Source: a virus. Taken from it: 26,228 nt of DNA. The stretch is from IMG/VR virus record IMGVR_UViG_3300048016_000141, positions 1 through 26,228 of that record. One strand, 5' to 3'. The notes below the pieces were generated by a model. It worked only from the letters and a program-made list of their open reading frames with translations, did not search any database and was not told the origin of the DNA. Both the position numbers and the translations under genes were made by a program. The number at the start of each line of letters is the position of its first letter. The stretch's first letter is position 1. Positions 22,551 to 26,228 of this stretch are shown here, in pieces.

Positions 22551-23738
22551 ATGATTGACCGCCCTGCGCCCACAGAACAGCGAGCCGGAGTTCGTCCGAT
22601 TGCGTTCGCGTTGGACAACGTGGGCGCCGTTGGGCGCGCGGTCAGCCTCAATATTCGACCCGAAGACCTGACCCGCAACGAGCCTTCGCGCTCTGCCGTG
22701 CACCAGACGCTGGCGCATGGCGACGTCAAAGGCTGGGTTGACAACTTCGGCGCCGGGATGCCGTCGCTTACGATCTCCGGACACACCGGCTGGCGCCAGG
22801 CGCTGGGTACCGGGATGGACGGCGCTCAGGCGTTTGACGCCCTGAATCAGCTTGTGGTGCACGACTACCACGACGCCAAACAGTCGGCGATTGATTACGG
22901 TATCGACCCTGCGCTCGTAAAACTTCTTTTTATTGACACGCTGGACAACTTTGCGTGGTCCGTGGTGCCGACTCAGTTTGTGCTGCGTCGCTCCAAGTCG
23001 CGGCCTCTGCTCTGGCAGTACAACATCACATTGCAGGCCGTCAGCACGTCGGTGTCGGCGTCCGTGAAACTCGGGCCCGGCTACGGAAGCCCGGCCAACG
23101 GTGTTATTGCGCTGGATCGCACAATCGGCCGCTTGGTGTCATACCAGCCCAACGTAAAGAGCTGGGTTGACGAGGCGCTGGGCGCTGTTGACGGCGTATT
23201 CTCTGGGGTTTCCGAGGCAATTGCCGGGTTTGTGCTCACGACCAATGGCGTGTTGAGCTCGGTTCTCAGCGTGCTGCGTGACTCAAACAACTTGGCGACC
23301 GGCGTCGGCAACCGCTTGATTTCGGTGGCCAGTAGTCTGGCTAGTGTCGGGTTGAACGTGTTTCGAGTCGTGAGTTCGATTGCTGGATTGCCCGGCGACA
23401 TTCGCTCCAAAATTTCAAACGTCGCCGCAGCCTACAACGAGGCCCTGTGCATTTTCGCTAACAGCCTGCGCCCGCGCAAAGTCTACGAGCAGTACACGGG
23501 CCTTTACGGGGCATCGAATTGCTCCAGCACGACTGGCGGCCGCCCATACAGCCCGTATGCCAACCTCAACGTCTTCGAGCTGATGACGCCCGACAAAGGC
23601 CCTGTCTCGGTTACTAGTGCAGCGCGTGGCAGCATATCGACTCTGGTCGGCATGGACCCTGTGCTGGCTCCTGTCCCCATGGGTGAAATCGGTCGGTTGA
23701 CCTCGGTCATATCGGGCGGCGTGGGGGTGGCAACGTGA
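22551..23738 (+). CDS. Tail/baseplate protein of unassigned family
   Basis: The 395-residue protein has an N-terminal domain (residues 25-165) with LNIRPEDLTRNEPSRSAVHQTL, GWVDNFGAGMPSLTISGHTGWRQ, and a final RPLLWQYNITLQAV. This pattern occurs in phage baseplate proteins near the hub and in proteins annotated as LysM- or gp53-like, but I cannot name the exact family. The rest is a helical region with hydrophobic stretches (residues 205-300, LTTNGVLSSVLSVL) and a Gly/Ser-rich tail. ATG 22551 is supported by the promoter spacing. The stop overlaps the next GTG start. A hub-associated or tail-tube-initiator role is inferred. Confidence 0.6.
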   Translation: MIDRPAPTEQRAGVRPIAFALDNVGAVGRAVSLNIRPEDLTRNEPSRSAVHQTLAHGDVKGWVDNFGAGMPSLTISGHTGWRQALGTGMDGAQAFDALNQLVVHDYHDAKQSAIDYGIDPALVKLLFIDTLDNFAWSVVPTQFVLRRSKSRPLLWQYNITLQAVSTSVSASVKLGPGYGSPANGVIALDRTIGRLVSYQPNVKSWVDEALGAVDGVFSGVSEAIAGFVLTTNGVLSSVLSVLRDSNNLATGVGNRLISVASSLASVGLNVFRVVSSIAGLPGDIRSKISNVAAAYNEALCIFANSLRPRKVYEQYTGLYGASNCSSTTGGRPYSPYANLNVFELMTPDKGPVSVTSAARGSISTLVGMDPVLAPVPMGEIGRLTSVISGGVGVAT

Positions 23739-24352
23739 GCGAGTTTGAGCGCAGCGAGCCGAATTACCGCCTGGTCGAGTCGCATCGCGGCGACGACCTG
23801 CAGGCCGTTGCAGCGCGAGAGCTGGGCGACGCAAACCGTTGGGTGGAGCTGGTTTGGTTGAACAAGCTGGTTTGGCCATACATCACCGACGACCCGCAGC
23901 GCGTCGCGCCGGGCGTTGTGCTCAGCGGTGCCGGGCTGAAAGTTCCGGCGCCTGTGGGTGTGTGGACCGACGATGCCGAGCGCGGCCAAGTCTACGAGCG
24001 CGATTGCGCCATGGTTGGACGGCAGCTCCAGGATGATGGCGCCGGCGATATCATGGTGCACGCCGGGCTGGACAACTTGCGCCAGCAGCTTGAGCACAGG
24101 CTCATCACGCCCACCGGGCAGGCCAGACGGCACCCGGAGTACGGCTGCCGTGTTTGGCGGCTCTTGGGGTCGATGAATGGCCCTGTGGCTGGGTTGCTTG
24201 GTGCTCAGTATGTGCAGTCTGCGCTAGAGGCCGATTACAGGGTGGCGAGCGTCGATTTCTCGCGCGCCGATGTGCAGTTTGATGCCGTCAAGGTCACCGC
24301 TCGCGCGGTGGCGATTGAGGGTAGTGCTGTTGACCTCGTGGTCAACAATTAA
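23735..24352 (+). CDS. LysM and gp25-like baseplate wedge fusion
   Basis: The 205-residue protein seems to join two parts. Residues about 10-50 (YRLVESHRGDDLQAVAARELGDANRWVELVWLN) fit a LysM module, a short peptidoglycan-binding or baseplate-stabilising fold. Residues about 107-205 (GLDNLRQQLEHRLITPTGQARRHPEYGCRVWRLLG) match the GPW/gp25 wedge family of lysozyme-like folded but non-enzymatic baseplate proteins, including the conserved PTGQ segment. Free gp25 proteins are about 110-150 residues, so the N-terminal part is extra. GTG 23735 overlaps the previous stop (GTGA). Confidence 0.7.
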   Translation: MSEFERSEPNYRLVESHRGDDLQAVAARELGDANRWVELVWLNKLVWPYITDDPQRVAPGVVLSGAGLKVPAPVGVWTDDAERGQVYERDCAMVGRQLQDDGAGDIMVHAGLDNLRQQLEHRLITPTGQARRHPEYGCRVWRLLGSMNGPVAGLLGAQYVQSALEADYRVASVDFSRADVQFDAVKVTARAVAIEGSAVDLVVNN

Positions 24353-24360
24353 GGATTCAC

Positions 24361-25455
24361 GTGTCATTCCAGTTGAAGGACTTTGTTTCCATCGTCGCCG
24401 CGCAAATCAACCACGCGCGCAGCGTCACCACCAAGATCACCGACTTCCAGCCGGGCTCCGTGGCGCGCACGCTCATGGAGGCCCCGGCCGTCGAGATCGA
24501 AGAGCTTTACCTCCAGATGTTCTTGGGGCTGCGCGACGCCATCCCGGTGGCCACGTTCCAGTCGTTTGGCTTCACCAAGCTGCCGGCTGCTCGTGCGTCC
24601 GGGTTTGTCAGCATCTCCCGCCCGGCTCCCGTGGTGTCGCCGCTGGTCATCCCTATTGGCACGGTGTTCACCGCGGTGGATGGCCGCCTATACGCGTCAA
24701 CCGCCGCCGTCACATGGGCTGCAAGCCAGACCGTTGTACGCGTGCCGGTGTCGTATGGCACGCCGGGTCTGGTGGGCAACATCGCCGCCGGGCTCATTAC
24801 GGTATCGTCGGCGTTTGGCAGCGGCTACACCGTCAGCAACCCAGCCATCACCACCGGGCGCGACCCTGAAACGGATGCCGAGCGCGAGGCGCGGTTTGCC
24901 GAGTTTGTCGGCGCGCTGTCGCGCGGCACCGTGTATGCGTGCCTCTATGCCGCGCGCGAGCCCGTGGTGCTGGACGCCGACGGCAACGTCTTCGAATACG
25001 TCACCCGCGCCGGGCTCGATGAGCAGCCCGGCTTGGTGAGGATTTACCTCTACACCAATCGCGGCGAGCCTTCGTCCGAGATGCTTGTCGCCGCTCAGGC
25101 CATGCTTGACGGAAGCCGCGACGACCAGCTTGGCACCATCACGCCGGGGTACCGGTCTGCCGGCGTCGAGATGCAGGTGCTGCCGATGCTGGAGCGCGCC
25201 GTGCCTCTGACTGTTCAGGTCGGAATGTTCGACGGCTACACGCTCAACAGCACCGTGGAGCAGCGCCTCGGCGACATCATGGCTGCAGAGCTTGCAGCCG
25301 TCCCGCCTGGCGCCACGCTGTATCTGGGCTCGCTTGTCGAGGCCATGCTGGCCGCGCCAGGTGTGGCGTCCATCGTTCCCAGTACAAATGCCAACATCGT
25401 ATGCGGCCCCAGTGAGGCGCTGGCCGCCGGCACACTAACCGTCACGGCACTATGA
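24361..25455 (+). CDS. Baseplate J-like wedge protein (Mu gp47-like)
   Basis: The 364-residue protein is a wedge component of the contractile baseplate. The start (FQPGSVARTLMEAPAVEIEELYLQMF) is the typical N-terminal motif of the gpJ/Mu gp47 family. The central part (SYGTPGLVGNIAAGLITV, then DPETDAEREARF) and the C-terminal helix (AAELAAVPPGATLYLGSLVEAML) fit as well. The length is close to Mu gp47 and longer than P2 gpJ. GTG 24361 is preceded by AAGGA at 24351-24355. It overlaps the next gene by four bases (ATGA). Confidence 0.85.
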   Translation: MSFQLKDFVSIVAAQINHARSVTTKITDFQPGSVARTLMEAPAVEIEELYLQMFLGLRDAIPVATFQSFGFTKLPAARASGFVSISRPAPVVSPLVIPIGTVFTAVDGRLYASTAAVTWAASQTVVRVPVSYGTPGLVGNIAAGLITVSSAFGSGYTVSNPAITTGRDPETDAEREARFAEFVGALSRGTVYACLYAAREPVVLDADGNVFEYVTRAGLDEQPGLVRIYLYTNRGEPSSEMLVAAQAMLDGSRDDQLGTITPGYRSAGVEMQVLPMLERAVPLTVQVGMFDGYTLNSTVEQRLGDIMAAELAAVPPGATLYLGSLVEAMLAAPGVASIVPSTNANIVCGPSEALAAGTLTVTAL

Positions 25456-26228
25456 CCCAGACGGCACTCCAGCGGCTGCTCAAGTACCCGCACGCCGCGG
25501 TGTTTGACGTCGCCCCCGCGTCTGAGCTGGCGTTCCGCCTGCGGCACGCGGATGGGGCGTCCTGGGCGATTGCCGACCGGGTGCTAACAGCCACCGCTGG
25601 GGCTCTCGTCGTCAGCCACGACCTGCGGCAGTACACCGTTGACGGGCTGGCCACTGCGTTGACCGCAGACGGGTTCACCATCGAGTCGCTGTCTGCGAAA
25701 TTCTCGGGCCTGTCCGCCGTCGTACTGGTGGAGGGCTTGGGCGACGAGGCGCAATCCAACGGCGACCACATCATGGGCTTCACGTCCCTGCTGTGGGTGC
25801 TGCTGAGCGGCTACGCCGACGAGGTGCTGGGCGCCAAGGAGCAGGTGCGCCAGGCGCTGCTGCAGATGGTCATTGGCACCGCCGACGGCGAGTGGCTCGA
25901 CCTATGGGCAACGCTGTACGGCGTGCCACGGCTGCAAGGCGAGACCGATGCGGCTCTGCGGGTGAGAATTCCGCGCGAGGCCTTCCGAGCCCGCAACAAC
26001 GCCCGCGCCATCGAGCTGGCCATCCGCGACGCCACCGGGTTCGATGTCCGCATCGAGGAACCCTGGCGCGAGATTTTCCAGCTCGACAACTCCGAGCTGT
26101 CGGGGTCGGCTAAGTTTCAGGACGGCCAGCGGGTCGGGCACCACCTGATCCAGCCCGTGGCACGCGCCACGGTTGACTGGGGTGCTGTCACGCCAGTGAT
26201 CAACAGAAACCGCGCAGCGGGCGTTATT
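25452..26228 (+). CDS. Tail protein I / Mu gp48-like, partial (runs off the window)
   Basis: The frame opens at ATG 25452, inside the stop of the J-like gene, and stays open to the last base of the window, giving 259 residues without a stop. The N-terminal half is not recognised. Residues about 140-200 (DGEWLDLWATLYGVPRLQGETD, then LRVRIPREAFRARNNARAIELAIRDATGFDVRIEEPW) match the phage tail protein I family (P2 gpI / Mu gp48), which closes the baseplate wedge and links to the tail fibres. Order J then I is the usual one. The missing C-terminal part may bind the fibre. Tail fibre genes should follow. Confidence 0.75.
   Translation, partial: MTQTALQRLLKYPHAAVFDVAPASELAFRLRHADGASWAIADRVLTATAGALVVSHDLRQYTVDGLATALTADGFTIESLSAKFSGLSAVVLVEGLGDEAQSNGDHIMGFTSLLWVLLSGYADEVLGAKEQVRQALLQMVIGTADGEWLDLWATLYGVPRLQGETDAALRVRIPREAFRARNNARAIELAIRDATGFDVRIEEPWREIFQLDNSELSGSAKFQDGQRVGHHLIQPVARATVDWGAVTPVINRNRAAGVI

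Overview
The window is a stretch of the virion-structure (late) region of a contractile-tailed bacteriophage (myovirus morphotype). The DNA is GC-rich, Shine-Dalgarno sites are of the usual proteobacterial type, and baseplate gene order is Mu-like. This fits a phage or prophage of a GC-rich proteobacterium, possibly a betaproteobacterium, but nothing in the window fixes the host. There is no integrase, tRNA, IS element or CRISPR array. Terminase and portal genes presumably lie to the left, and tail-fibre genes to the right of the truncated last gene.

Layout: (1) 1-665 is a gene-free stretch bounded by two intrinsic terminators. It is full of long inverted repeats and is probably a large structured non-coding RNA. 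(2) 666-12596 is the head module: MuF-like head protein, a 1516-residue protein ending in an SNF2-type helicase, two small genes, prohead protease, scaffold-like protein, major capsid protein with an Ig-like insertion, a small Ala/Pro/Lys-rich protein, and two connector-type proteins. A stand-alone AraC-type regulator (1804-2199) is inserted on the minus strand. (3) 12586-14553 is the neck: a head-tail completion-like gene on the minus strand, a probable tail terminator and a small ORF. (4) 14566-20217 is the tail: sheath, tube, a chaperone pair with a probable programmed frameshift, and a tape measure with a C-terminal lytic transglycosylase domain. (5) 20223-26228 is the baseplate: hub, spike, a further tail/baseplate protein, a LysM-gp25 fusion, a J-like wedge protein and a partial I-like protein.

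The most unusual signal is regulatory. Seven sites, six on the plus strand and one on the minus strand, share GTCGTGAY (one has GGCGTGAC) followed by a -10-like hexamer with invariant A and T (NANNNT). At six of the seven, the first base of the motif is exactly 22 nt before the start codon, which puts the predicted transcription start on the first base of the start codon. These genes lack Shine-Dalgarno sites, whereas most genes inside the operons have one or are translationally coupled. I infer a phage-specific late promoter that makes leaderless mRNAs. Two of the copies follow directly on intrinsic terminators, and two copies form a divergent pair between the minus-strand neck gene and the tail terminator gene.

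Expression levels also seem tuned by terminators inside operons with no promoter behind them (after the capsid gene and after the tail tube gene), by ATGA-type stop/start overlaps, and by the chaperone frameshift.
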